Shown piece by piece: positions 1-8,072 of a stretch of DNA of 64,000 nucleotides. Made by a program: the position numbers and the translations under genes. The stretch covers positions 862,952-926,951 of the forward strand of contig NZ_BBUZ01000023.1 of the NCBI RefSeq assembly GCF_001417735.1. Reading direction: 5' to 3'. Within the stretch, counting starts at the first letter, position 1. Every line of letters begins with the position of its first letter. The stretch is from Streptomyces sp. NBRC 110028 (GTDB lineage Bacteria > Actinomycetota > Actinomycetes > Streptomycetales > Streptomycetaceae). The notes under the pieces were generated by a model. The model did no database searches. It was not told the origin of the DNA and saw only the letters and a program-made list of their open reading frames with translations.

Positions 1-536
1 ACCAGGTGGACGGGCAGCCGGATCGTGCGGGACTGATCGGCGATCGAGCGCGTGATGGCCTGGCGGATCCACCACGTGGCATACGTCGAGAACTTGAAGC
101 CCTTGGTGTAGTCGAACTTCTCCACAGCGCGCACCAGGCCCGCGTTGCCCTCCTGGATCAGGTCGAGCAAGGGCAGACCACTGCGCGGATAACGGCGGGC
201 CACGGCCACGACCAGGCGCAGATTCGAGCGGATGAAGACATCCTTCGCGCGGGCGCCCTCGGCGGCGATGGCCTTGAGCTCCTCTCGGCTCGCGCCGGCG
301 GCTCCGGCGTCCTCGACCTCTCCGTCCAGAATCTGCTGGGCATATACACCCGCCTCGACAGCCTGGGACAGCTCGACCTCCTTCGCCGCGTCCAGCAACG
401 GGGTACGAGCGATCTCGTCGAGATACATGCCGACCAGGTCGCGATCGGCGATCTCCCCGCCTGTGGCGCGAACACTGTTGGCCCCCTCAGCACCACCGGT
501 GGTGGCCTGATTGCGGGCGACGGCACGGGTTGCCAT
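1..536 (-). CDS. hrdD: HrdD-type RNA polymerase sigma-70 factor, N-terminal part (cut by window edge)
   Basis: Group 2 primary-like sigma factor. The reading frame opens at the ATG at 536 on the minus strand and runs off the left edge after about 178 codons, so it has no stop here. The start MATRAVAR, the segment [16 protein letters not shown] (region 1.2) and the region 2 signature [17 protein letters not shown], then [19 protein letters not shown] and [13 protein letters not shown], are visible; these contact core polymerase and the -10 element. The N-terminus is short, without the long acidic extension of HrdB, which fits HrdD. HrdA or HrdC cannot be fully excluded without regions 3-4. A SigR-type promoter lies just upstream. 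Confidence 0.9.
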   Translation of the reverse strand, partial: MATRAVARNQATTGGAEGANSVRATGGEIADRDLVGMYLDEIARTPLLDAAKEVELSQAVEAGVYAQQILDGEVEDAGAAGASREELKAIAAEGARAKDVFIRSNLRLVVAVARRYPRSGLPLLDLIQEGNAGLVRAVEKFDYTKGFKFSTYATWWIRQAITRSIADQSRTIRLPVHL

Positions 537-613
537 GCGTGCTCCCTTACAGATGGATCGGGCGCGGACTATGAACGGACCTTCCCTGGGCGGGTGCCCC
601 GTCCGATGGAAAC

Positions 614-640
614 AACGACTGGAATCCGGACAGAATTCCC
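614..640 (-). promoter_or_regulatory. SigR-type promoter of hrdD
   Basis: Read on the minus strand, GGGAAT (640-635) is followed by exactly 18 bases and then GTT (616-614). This matches the thiol-oxidative-stress sigma factor SigR consensus GGAAT-N18-GTT. It sits 78 bp upstream of the hrdD start codon. In S. coelicolor hrdD is a known SigR target, so sequence and context agree. Confidence 0.75.
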
Positions 641-879
641 AAGCCGCGCCCACCTTTTTACGATCATGCAGTACCCTGTGCCGCCACAGGGGGTTCAGTG
701 CGAGGCGACAGCGTCGAGAAACGCAGGTCAGGGGCGCCGATCGCGCCGGAGCGGCCGCCTTCCCCCGCCTTCCCACCTCGCCTCCCCTCCCACAAGACGG
801 ATCCCATGGCCTTCTGGTTGCCCGGACCGGTTGCCGGAGGCCCGGGGCGGGTGTGCGCTTGAGGGGAGGAGGTCCTGCC

Positions 880-1293
880 ATGAGTCCTGTCATGAAGGCG
901 TCCCCGGCCCGGGGGCGCCACCGGCCGCATCTCCCCGCCACCCGGCTCCACGCCTCCGCGTCCTGGGTGGTCCCCGTCGTGCTGGGTGTCCTCAGCGGCG
1001 GCTACGCGATGTTCATCGGTCACAACCAGGGCGCGACGGTGCTCGCCGCCGGGCTCCTCGGCCTGGTCGGGGCCGTCGTCGTCGGCGTGGCCTGCTATCT
1101 GGTCGGGCGGATCCAGGGACGGCTGCTGCCGGAGGTCAGGGCGGGGCTGTACGGAGCGCTCCTCGGCTGCGTGATCGGCTTCCTGTACTGCCTGAGCGGG
1201 GCGACCGTGGCCCGGGCGTCCGTCATCGCCCTCGCGGTGGCGCTGGCGATGGCGGCGGCGTCGTTCTACGTCTTCCACGCCCGGGAGGAATGA
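880..1293 (+). CDS. Small multi-pass membrane protein
   Basis: 137-aa protein of unknown function. The ATG at 880 follows a strong GAGGGGAGGAGG ribosome binding site, which decides the start over an upstream in-frame ATG. About four hydrophobic segments are visible: near residues 23-45 (beginning [14 protein letters not shown]), 50-70 ([18 protein letters not shown]), 82-100 ([17 protein letters not shown]) and 108-128. The N-terminus is basic. It is divergent from hrdD, with about 340 bp between them holding the hrdD promoter. I recognise no family and can infer no function beyond the membrane location. Confidence 0.75.
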   Translation: MSPVMKASPARGRHRPHLPATRLHASASWVVPVVLGVLSGGYAMFIGHNQGATVLAAGLLGLVGAVVVGVACYLVGRIQGRLLPEVRAGLYGALLGCVIGFLYCLSGATVARASVIALAVALAMAAASFYVFHAREE

Positions 1294-1338
1294 GCGGACC
1301 GAACGGGCGGAGCGCCGGGCGGAGCCGCCCGCCCGGCC

Positions 1339-2109
1339 TCAGCCGAGCTGCAGCGACCGCTTCGCCAGCCCCATCCAGAAGCCGTCGATCACGCTCCGCT
1401 GGCTGTCCAGCTCCGACTCCGCCGCGCCCAGCGTGACGAACAGCGGGGCGAAGTGCTCGGTGCGCGGGTGGGCGAGGGAGCCGCTGGGGGATGCGTGCTC
1501 GAAGTCCAGCAAGGCGTCGATGTCCTGCCCGGCGAGGGCGCGCCGCCCCCAGTCGTCGAACTCGGTCGACCAGCCGGGCGGCGTCGGGCCGGCGTGGCGC
1601 AGCGCGGCCAGGTTGTGGGTGAAGAAGCCGCTGCCGACGATCAGCACCCCCTCGTCGCGCAGCGGGGCGAGCTTGCGGCCGATGTCCATCAGCTTCCGCG
1701 GGTCCAGGGTCGGCATCGAGACCTGGAGGACGGGAATGTCGGCGTCCGGGTACATCTCGACGAGCGGTACGTAGGCGCCGTGATCGAGCCCCCGGCCGGG
1801 GATGTCCTGGACGGGAGTGCCCGCGGTACGCAGCGTCTTGCGGACGCGCTCGGCCAGCTCGGGCGCGCCGGGCGCGGCGTAGCGGACCCGGTAGTAGTGC
1901 TCGGGGAAGCCCCAGAAGTCGTAGACCAGCGGAACCGTTTCGGTGGCGCCGATGGCGAGCGGGGCTTCCTCCCAGTGCGCGGAGATCATCAAAATGGCGG
2001 TGGGACGGGGCAGGTCCGCCGCCCAGGCGGCGAGCTGTCCGGGCCAGACCGGATCATCGGCGAGCGGCGGAGCACCATGGCTGAGATAGAGGGCGGGCAT
2101 GCGCGACAC
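1339..2109 (-). CDS. DODA-type extradiol ring-opening dioxygenase (LigB superfamily)
   Basis: 256 aa, the usual length for the class III extradiol dioxygenase/YgiD-DODA family, which cleaves catechol-type rings using Fe(II) or Zn held by conserved histidines. Visible marks are PALYLSHGAPPL near the N-terminus, ISAHWEEAP (about 43-51), GLDHGAYVPL (about 106-115) and GSGFFTHNL (about 162-170), which carry the metal-binding and catalytic histidines. It is divergent from a MarR gene with palindromes between them. MarR control of a ring-cleaving dioxygenase suggests a response to quinones or phenolics (inference). Confidence 0.85.
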   Translation of the reverse strand: MSRMPALYLSHGAPPLADDPVWPGQLAAWAADLPRPTAILMISAHWEEAPLAIGATETVPLVYDFWGFPEHYYRVRYAAPGAPELAERVRKTLRTAGTPVQDIPGRGLDHGAYVPLVEMYPDADIPVLQVSMPTLDPRKLMDIGRKLAPLRDEGVLIVGSGFFTHNLAALRHAGPTPPGWSTEFDDWGRRALAGQDIDALLDFEHASPSGSLAHPRTEHFAPLFVTLGAAESELDSQRSVIDGFWMGLAKRSLQLG

Positions 2110-2144
2110 GGCGGCGGCTCCTCGGCCAGACGAACATCAGAAAG

Positions 2145-2202
2145 CTTGAAGTCTCAAGCAACAGTCGACTTCACGGTATAGCACACTTGTTTAAAATTCA
2201 AG
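2145..2202. promoter_or_regulatory. Two MarR-type operator candidates
   Basis: The dioxygenase/MarR intergenic region holds two inverted repeats: CTTGA-AGTC-TCAAG at 2145-2158 (perfect five-base arms) and CTTG-N9-CAAG at 2186-2202. TTGA/TCAA half-sites are common for MarR dimers. The AT-rich second site probably overlaps the marR promoter, so autoregulation and repression of the dioxygenase are both plausible. Binding is inferred. Confidence 0.55.
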
Positions 2203-2234
2203 AAGTAGTCTTTACACTGAACGATGTGGACGCC

Positions 2235-2777
2235 ATGAACTCCCCCGCAGACGCAGACACAGACGCAGAAACAGACACCGGAACAGGCACCGACACCGAC
2301 GAGCCCCGCTGGCTGAACGATGACGAGCAGCGCGCCTGGCTCGCGTACGTCCAGGCCAGGATGTTGCTGGAAGACCATCTCGACCGTCAGCTGCAGCGCG
2401 ACGCGGGCATGCCGCACATCTACTACAGCCTCCTGGTGAAGCTCTCCTGGGCGCCGCGCCACCAGATGCGGATGACGGAACTGGCCGAGGCCGCCAAGAT
2501 CACCCGTTCCCGGCTCTCCCACGCCATCACCCGCATGGAGAAGGACGGCTGGGTGCGGCGCGAGGACTGCCCCTCCGACAAGCGCGGGCAGAACGCGGTC
2601 CTCACCGAGAAGGGATTCGACGTCCTCAAGCAGACCGCGCCCGGCCATGTCCACGCCGTCCGCTCGGCGATCTTCGACCGGCTCACCTCGGAGCAGATCG
2701 CCCAGTTCGGCGACGTCTGCCAGATCATCGCCGACGGGCTCCAGCCCGAGGGCGCCGATCTCCCCTGGCTGCGCTGA
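2235..2777 (+). CDS. MarR family transcriptional regulator
   Basis: 180-aa winged-helix regulator. The ATG at 2235 is preferred; an upstream ATG at 2187 would add 16 residues that overlap a putative operator. The N-terminus is a low-complexity Asp/Thr stretch (residues 3-20), then the dimerisation helix and the DNA-binding core: MTELAEAAKITRSRLSHAI (recognition helix) and the wing DGWVRREDCPSDKRGQNAVLT with the family D-x-R signature. It is divergent from the dioxygenase and probably represses it and itself. Confidence 0.9.
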   Translation: MNSPADADTDAETDTGTGTDTDEPRWLNDDEQRAWLAYVQARMLLEDHLDRQLQRDAGMPHIYYSLLVKLSWAPRHQMRMTELAEAAKITRSRLSHAITRMEKDGWVRREDCPSDKRGQNAVLTEKGFDVLKQTAPGHVHAVRSAIFDRLTSEQIAQFGDVCQIIADGLQPEGADLPWLR

Positions 2778-2850
2778 CCCAAAGGCGCACCTGGGCCCCG
2801 CTCCACCGGGCGAATGCCGGGGAGCGGGGCCCATGCGTCCGTACGCGTCG

Positions 2851-4371
2851 TCAGTGCGCCATGACCGGCACGGCGTCCTCCACCGCCCCGTCGGCCGAAC
2901 CGGCGATCGCGCCGCCGCCGTCCTGCCTCCCGGCGCTGATCAGCGTCGTGGCGATCGCCGCGGCCAGCAGCAGGATGGCGACCGCCCAGGCGATGGCCGC
3001 GGTGTAGCCGTGCACCATCGACTGCAGCTGCAGCAGCTTCGGCGACGAGGCCGTGGCCATGTGGCCCTTGGCGTAGGCCGTGGTGGCGCTGGCGGCGATG
3101 GTGTTGAGCAGCGCGGTGCCGATCGCACCGCCCACCTGCTGCGAGGTGTTGACCATCGCGGAGGCGACGCCCGCGTCACGCGGCTCGACACCATGGGTGG
3201 CCAGGCTCATCGCGGGCATGAACGCCGTGCCCATGCCGAGGCCGAGCAGCATGATCGCGGGCAGGATCAGCGCCGGGTACGAGCTGTCCAGGTCGATCTG
3301 GGTCAGCAGCAGCATGCCGGACGCGGCGACCAGGAAGCCCGGGCCCATCAGCAGCCGCGGCGGAACCCGGGTCATCAGCCGGGCGCCGATCTGCGTCGAT
3401 CCGGTGATCATGCCCGCGACCATCGGCAGGAAGGCCAGACCGGTCTGGACCGGGCTGTACCCCTTGACGATCTGCATGTAGTAGGTGAGGAAGAGGAACA
3501 GACCGAACATGCCGATGATGGCGAGGCCCAGCGAGGCGTAGACCCCGCCGCGGTTGCGGTCGGTGACGACGCGCAGCGGCAGCAGCGGCGTCTTGACCCG
3601 GGACTCGACGATCACGAAGGCGGTCAGCAGCACGGCGGCCGCGACGTACAGCGCGACGGTCGGGCCCGCGGTCCAGCCGTCGGACTCGGCGCGGGTGAAG
3701 GCGTAGACCAGCGCGACCAGGCCCGAGGTGGCCAGCAGCACACCGGGGACGTCCAGCTTGGAGGGGTTACGGCTCTCGCTGGGCTCGCGGATCACGGAGA
3801 TCGCGCCGACCGCGGCGACGATGGCGAACGGGATGTTGACGAAGAACGTCCAGCGCCAGTCCAGGTATTCGGTGAGGACACCGCCGAGGATGAGGCCCAC
3901 GGCACCGCCGCCGCCCGCGATGGCGCCGAAGACACCGAACGCCTTGGCCCGCTCCTTGGGGTCGGTGAACATCACGGCGAGCAGCGAGAGCGCGGAGGGC
4001 GCGAGCAGCGCGCCGAAGACGCCCTGCAGGGCGCGGGCGCCGAGCAGCATGCCGCTGCCCACCGCGGCGCCGCCGAGCGCCGAGGCCGCGGCGAAGCCGA
4101 TGAGCCCGATGATGAAGGTCTGCTTACGGCCCCACAGGTCCGCGATCCGGCCGCCGAACAGCAGCAGGCCGCCGAAGGCGAGGGCGTAGGCGGTGATGAC
4201 CCACTGCTTGTTGCCGTCGGAGATGTGCAGGTCGGCCTGGGCCGAGGGCAGGGCGATGTTCACGATGGTCGCGTCGAGGACGACCATCAGCTGCGCGAGG
4301 GCGATGAATATCAGCGCTTTCCAGCGCCGGGGGTCGGCGTATGGGGCCTTGTTCAGGGCCGTTTCAGGCAT
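2851..4371 (-). CDS. MFS drug exporter, DHA2 (EmrB/QacA) family, 14 TM
   Basis: 506-aa proton-driven multidrug exporter of the inner membrane. TM1 carries the DHA2 motif LDATIVNIALP (motif D1). Motif A is seen as GGRIADLWGRKQTF and motif C as GAIAGGGGAVGLILGGVLTEYL in TM5. The hydrophobic pattern and length fit 14 segments. It lies downstream of a TetR gene on the same strand with a 201-bp gap containing a separate palindrome, so it probably has its own TetR-controlled promoter. The substrate cannot be read from sequence. Confidence 0.92.
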   Translation of the reverse strand: MPETALNKAPYADPRRWKALIFIALAQLMVVLDATIVNIALPSAQADLHISDGNKQWVITAYALAFGGLLLFGGRIADLWGRKQTFIIGLIGFAAASALGGAAVGSGMLLGARALQGVFGALLAPSALSLLAVMFTDPKERAKAFGVFGAIAGGGGAVGLILGGVLTEYLDWRWTFFVNIPFAIVAAVGAISVIREPSESRNPSKLDVPGVLLATSGLVALVYAFTRAESDGWTAGPTVALYVAAAVLLTAFVIVESRVKTPLLPLRVVTDRNRGGVYASLGLAIIGMFGLFLFLTYYMQIVKGYSPVQTGLAFLPMVAGMITGSTQIGARLMTRVPPRLLMGPGFLVAASGMLLLTQIDLDSSYPALILPAIMLLGLGMGTAFMPAMSLATHGVEPRDAGVASAMVNTSQQVGGAIGTALLNTIAASATTAYAKGHMATASSPKLLQLQSMVHGYTAAIAWAVAILLLAAAIATTLISAGRQDGGGAIAGSADGAVEDAVPVMAH

Positions 4372-4403
4372 GGGTGGGCCTACCTAGCGGTGCGGAGAGT
4401 GAT

Positions 4404-4416
4404 AAACGGGACGTTT
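4404..4416. promoter_or_regulatory. Palindromic operator candidate upstream of the MFS gene
   Basis: AAACG-gga-CGTTT, a perfect 5+5 inverted repeat, lies 33 bp before the MFS start codon, where a repressor would block transcription. It differs from the repeats in front of the tetR gene, so either a second regulator acts here or the palindrome is fortuitous. Confidence 0.4.
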
Positions 4417-4572
4417 GACACCCGGCTCGGGCCGGGCGGAGTCAGGGAATGAGCAGAAGGAATGAGAGCCGGGACGAGGTGAAAGCTGACGATGTGCGGC
4501 GTCGCACACAAGGAAGACCGGTGGACGCGCGGAAGTAAGCGGTGTTCGGTGAGCGGCCGGGTGCGAGCTACG

Positions 4573-5238
4573 TCACGGCCGGTGCTGCAGATCCTCCAAG
4601 GTGACGGCAGAACCGGGAAGTTCGGAGCGCGCCGGGGCCGACAGACCGTCCAGGAACAGCTGCAGATGCCGGTGCACGAAGGCGTCGAAGTCCACACAGC
4701 CGCTGCCGGGCAGCGGCCGGGTGAGCTGGGTGAGCGCGACCATGAGATCGCCGACGTCGATGTCGGCGCGCAGGCGGCCGGCCGCTCGGGCGGCCCCCAT
4801 CAGGGCGTCGATACCGGCGTCCAGACGGTCGCGGGCGGCGATGTGGTCAGGGTGCTCCTTGTCGATGCCGTCGGAGAGCAGGGGGCACAGCGCGCCGATC
4901 CGCTCGTCCGCGGCCGCGTGGACGAAGCGCCCCAGCGCCAGGAAGGCGTCGGGCTCCTCGGCCAGGGCCGATTCGGCTTGTTCGGCGACGCGGGACATCA
5001 CCGACAGGGTCACCTGATGGATCAGTTCACGGCGGTCCGCGAAGTGCCGGTAAATGGTGGCATTGCCGACTCCCGCCCGTCGAGCGATTTCATCGAGCGG
5101 GACCTCGGCCCCGTACTCGACGAGCACCTCGCGGGCGGCGCCGACGATCCGCTCCCGGTTGCGCAGGGCGTCGGCGCGCAGTCGGGGCGGTGCGTGCCGT
5201 GCGCGCTCCGCGGCCTGTGCGGCGGTGGCTCCGGTCAT
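4573..5238 (-). CDS. TetR family regulator of the adjacent drug exporter
   Basis: 221 aa. The ATG at 5238 is chosen because GGGGAGC lies just before it; the frame remains open upstream. The N-terminal helix-turn-helix is clear: ADALRNRERIVGAAREVL, then PLDEIARRAGVGNATIYRHF (about residues 40-60). The ligand domain is typical of Streptomyces TetR proteins with a C-terminal SbtR-like domain. It is upstream of the DHA2 exporter on the same strand and probably represses it. Two 17-bp repeats lie just upstream of its start. Confidence 0.9.
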   Translation of the reverse strand: MTGATAAQAAERARHAPPRLRADALRNRERIVGAAREVLVEYGAEVPLDEIARRAGVGNATIYRHFADRRELIHQVTLSVMSRVAEQAESALAEEPDAFLALGRFVHAAADERIGALCPLLSDGIDKEHPDHIAARDRLDAGIDALMGAARAAGRLRADIDVGDLMVALTQLTRPLPGSGCVDFDAFVHRHLQLFLDGLSAPARSELPGSAVTLEDLQHRP

Positions 5239-5313
5239 GACAGCTCCCCTTTCTGTGTCCGATCGTCCCGGCATCGGATGATTCGAGGCGAACGATTCGA
5301 GGTTCAATATTTC

Positions 5314-5369
5314 CGGGGAGTCAGTCCCCGTTTGTTCGGTCACCGGTTTAAACGGGGAACCAGTCCTCG
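5314..5369. promoter_or_regulatory. Two copies of a 17-bp TetR operator candidate
   Basis: CGGGGA-gtcag-TCCCCG at 5314-5330 (perfect 6+6 inverted repeat) and CGGGGA-accag-TCCTCG at 5353-5369 (one mismatch) start 39 bp apart upstream of the tetR start. Recurrence of the same palindrome with a similar spacer argues for real operators. They also lie upstream of the divergent metalloprotease gene. Confidence 0.6.
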
Positions 5370-5501
5370 GAATTTCACAGTCCGCAGGTGACCCGCGTCA
5401 CACCTGATGCGTGCCCGTTTCGCCCGCCCGGCCCAGTCGATTCGCCCGCCCGGACGCACCCCACGGGCGCCCCGGCACGCTCCGGCACACCGTGGGCGGC
5501 G

Positions 5502-6827
5502 ATGAAGCAGACCCCCGAGGGCCCCCGCCCTCGAATACGCAGGCTCCGCCGAGGCAGCGCGTTCATCGCCGCGACCGTGCTCACGGTCGCGGTGGTCGCC
5601 CCGGCGGCGATGCCGCGTCCGGGGAAACCGGCCGCCGCCGAGCGGGCCCCGGCGCCGGTGACCACGGCGAAGGCCGGATCACTGGCACCCTGCTCCCTCG
5701 CCCCCGAACCCGGGCTGCAGATGTCCGAGGGCATCCCCACCAACCGCGGCTACAGCCGCAGTACGGGAACGGTCGACGCCCTCAACCTGATGATCGACTT
5801 TCCGGATGTGCGCGGCAAGGGCACGGCCCGCGAGCGCTTCGAGGAGTTCTTCCCGCAGACCTCACGGTGGTTCGCCCGCAGTTCCTACGGACGGCTCGAC
5901 TACCGGCCCGCGATGCCGATCGGCCACTGGCTGCGCATGCCGCACTCGTTCCGCTCGTACGGCATAAAGCGCGGCAGCCCCTTCGAACCCGGCTACCGCA
6001 AGCTGGTCGCCGACATAGCGAGGACGGCCGACGCGAAGGTGGACTTCCGCCGCTACGACCTGGTGAACGTCCTGGTCACGCCGAACGCCGGGCCGCCCGC
6101 CGCGCATGCGGTGCTCTCCGTGACGTACGCCGACAACCAGCGCGCCCCGGTCGCGGACGGGGTTCCGCTGGCCAATGTCTCCTTTGTCTACAGCCGTCAG
6201 GACGACGGCTCCGGTTCCCTCCGGAAGACCGGCTTCCGGGTCCTTCCGCACGAGAACGGCCATGTCTTCGGACTCCCCGATCTCTACACCCGCGGCGGCG
6301 GCGACAACGTCGGCCACTGGGACGTGATGTCCGAGGACTGGGGCGCCGGCAACGACCTGCTGGCCTGGCACAAGTGGAAGCTCGGCTGGCTCGGCATCAG
6401 CCAGGTCCACTGCGCCGCCCGCCCCGGCACCACGGTGCACGTGCTGTCGCCGCTGCACCGGCCGGAGGGCACCAAGCTCGTCTTCGTCCCGGTCTCGGAC
6501 TCCGCCGGATACGCCCTGGAGGCGCGCACCGGCGGCGGCAACGACGAGGCGGTGTGCAAGCCCGGCGTCCTGGTGACCTGGGTGGACACCGGTATCGACT
6601 CGGGCGGCGGCCCGGTCACCGTCCTGGACAGCTCCCCCGGCGGCCACGGCTGCACCCAGGAGCGCAACGTCCACCCGGGGCTCAGCGACGCGGCCTTCGG
6701 CCCCGGCGAGACGTACGAGGGGGGCGCGGGCGGCGTGCGCGTACGGTTCCGCGTCACCGGCCGGGACGCGGACGGCTCCTACCGCGTCGAGGTCACGCGC
6801 CGCGCCAGTACCGGCGCCCGAGGCTGA
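5502..6827 (+). CDS. Secreted M6 family metalloprotease
   Basis: 441 aa. The ATG at 5502 gives a proper signal peptide: basic MKQTPEGPRPRIRRLRRG, hydrophobic FIAATVLTVAVVAPAAM, then a small-residue cleavage region. The zinc-protease motif HENGHVFGLPD (HExxH; about residues 249-259) is present and followed by WDVMSEDWG, as in immune-inhibitor-A-like M6 proteases. VDALNLMIDFPD near the mature N-terminus is also characteristic. The C-terminal third is beta-rich. It is expected to be extracellular. The 3' end overlaps the convergent tetR gene by 35 bp. Confidence 0.85.
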   Translation: MKQTPEGPRPRIRRLRRGSAFIAATVLTVAVVAPAAMPRPGKPAAAERAPAPVTTAKAGSLAPCSLAPEPGLQMSEGIPTNRGYSRSTGTVDALNLMIDFPDVRGKGTARERFEEFFPQTSRWFARSSYGRLDYRPAMPIGHWLRMPHSFRSYGIKRGSPFEPGYRKLVADIARTADAKVDFRRYDLVNVLVTPNAGPPAAHAVLSVTYADNQRAPVADGVPLANVSFVYSRQDDGSGSLRKTGFRVLPHENGHVFGLPDLYTRGGGDNVGHWDVMSEDWGAGNDLLAWHKWKLGWLGISQVHCAARPGTTVHVLSPLHRPEGTKLVFVPVSDSAGYALEARTGGGNDEAVCKPGVLVTWVDTGIDSGGGPVTVLDSSPGGHGCTQERNVHPGLSDAAFGPGETYEGGAGGVRVRFRVTGRDADGSYRVEVTRRASTGARG

Positions 6828-7419
6828 TCAGCAGCAGCTGCTTACGGGCGGTGTCGGCGATCCGCTCGCGCTCCCGCTCGTCGTCCTGGGCCTCCATGAG
6901 CGCGGTCGCCGTCGTCACCATGCGGTCGACGTACAGCTCGGCCAGCATCGCCACGTCCTCCGGCGGCCAGCCCGCCGGGGTGAGCCGGGGCGCGAAGGCT
7001 GCGGCGACCTCGTCGACCAGCAGGCCCAGCTCGGCGGCGATCGCCGCCCGCACCGGCCGCACGCCGCCGTGCCGTTCGCGCGCGATGAAGCGGATGTGGG
7101 TGGGGTGGTGGCGCACATGCTCGGCGACCACTTCCATCACCGCGTCGATCCGCTCCTCATCCCCGTCCCGCTCGGCGAGGATGGCGCGGACCATGCCCTG
7201 GAGACTGCCCAGGGACTCCTCGACCAGGGCCACGCCCAGGTCCGCCATGTCCCGGAAGTGCCGGTAGAAGGCGGCCGGGGCCATGCCCACCACCCGGGTC
7301 AGCTCCCGCAGGCCCAGGCTGCTGAGGCTCTGGTCCTCCAGCAGCCCCAGCGCCGCGTCGAGCAGCGCGCGGCGCGATTTCTGCTTCCGTGCCTCGCGGA
7401 TCCCGCATGTGTGACTCAT
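6793..7419 (-). CDS. TetR family transcriptional regulator
   Basis: 208 aa from the ATG at 7419. N-terminal HTH: KQKSRRALLDAALGLL, then GLRELTRVVGMAPAAFYRHF, close to the FabR/UstR-type TetR group. The C-terminal domain has TetR helices and ends LLISLGRRYWRGA. It is divergent from two small membrane-protein genes, with palindromes in the 137-bp intergenic region that suggest it controls itself and that pair. Confidence 0.88.
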   Translation of the reverse strand: MSHTCGIREARKQKSRRALLDAALGLLEDQSLSSLGLRELTRVVGMAPAAFYRHFRDMADLGVALVEESLGSLQGMVRAILAERDGDEERIDAVMEVVAEHVRHHPTHIRFIARERHGGVRPVRAAIAAELGLLVDEVAAAFAPRLTPAGWPPEDVAMLAELYVDRMVTTATALMEAQDDERERERIADTARKQLLLISLGRRYWRGA

Positions 7420-7484
7420 ATCATTCCAGTAAACAGGTGTTCGCCGACATTGGCCAGGCCTCTCCGGGGGTACCTTAGATGTCA

Positions 7485-7512
7485 GTGAACAGTTGTGAAT
7501 CCAGTTGTTCAC
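7485..7512. promoter_or_regulatory. Operator candidate between tetR and the small membrane genes
   Basis: GTGAACA (7485-7491) and TGTTCAC (7506-7512) form a perfect 7+7 inverted repeat with a 14-bp spacer, 44 bp before the first small membrane gene. A related element, AACA-gg-TGTT at 7432-7441, lies next to the tetR start. Shared AACA/TGTT half-sites suggest one regulator at both promoters. Confidence 0.55.
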
Positions 7513-7556
7513 TTAATGAGTATCCCGCTCAGGATCCACCACCACGAGAGGCTCAC

Positions 7557-7712
7557 ATGCTCTTCATCGTCGCGGCTCTCGCCCTGATGGGGGTTCTGCT
7601 GGGCGCGGCGGCACACACCCCGCTCCCGGTCTTCCTCGCCGCCTCCGGCGTCATCGGCGCATGGCTGCTCATCTTCTTCATCCGTGAACGCACCGGACAC
7701 AAGGGGAGCTGA
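7557..7712 (+). CDS. 51-aa membrane protein
   Basis: Starts at the ATG at 7557 behind GAGAG. It is almost wholly hydrophobic: LFIVAALALMGVLLGAAA and FLAASGVIGAWLLIFFI form two transmembrane helices, with a short basic tail RERTGHKGS. The next gene starts 3 bp after its stop, so the two are cotranscribed. No function can be assigned; the context suggests TetR-regulated envelope proteins. Confidence 0.7.
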   Translation: MLFIVAALALMGVLLGAAAHTPLPVFLAASGVIGAWLLIFFIRERTGHKGS

Positions 7713-7715
7713 CCC

Positions 7716-7994
7716 ATGGCACTCACCGCACCCAGCCGCACGTCGCCGGTCCGCGCGCGCCGGGACGCCGACGGCATGGCCGTCGCCTCCTTCGTGCTCG
7801 GCCTGATCGGCGCCCTCCTGTTCAACGCGGTCTTCGGGCCCTGCGCCATCGTCCTCGGAACGCTGGCGATCGCCCGGGGGACCCAGCGCCGGGGCCGCGC
7901 GCTGCTCGGCATCGCGCTCGGCATCGCCGACGTGATCCTGCTGATCGTCCTGATGACCCTGGACCACTCCGTCTTCTGGCAGTTCGGCAGCTGA
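7716..7994 (+). CDS. DUF4190-like small membrane protein
   Basis: 92 aa. A basic start is followed by GMAVASFVLGLIGALLFN, AIVLGTLAIARGTQRRGRA and LLGIALGIADVILLIVLM. The MAVASFVLGLIG opening and the GTLAIARG turn are the usual marks of DUF4190 two-to-three-helix membrane proteins. It is second in a bicistron with the 51-aa membrane protein. Role unknown. Confidence 0.75.
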   Translation: MALTAPSRTSPVRARRDADGMAVASFVLGLIGALLFNAVFGPCAIVLGTLAIARGTQRRGRALLGIALGIADVILLIVLMTLDHSVFWQFGS

Positions 7995-8072
7995 GCCCAC
8001 CGCCCCGGCGGCCCTTCCACTCAGTGGAAGGGCCGTTGCCCGTGCGTGACCCCCGTCACCACGCTGCTGTGC

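Noticed and set aside
2647..4452. 601-codon plus-strand ORF opposite the MFS exporter
   Set aside because: Arg/Gly/His/Gln-rich antisense shadow of a clear DHA2 transporter; no family features and no ribosome site.
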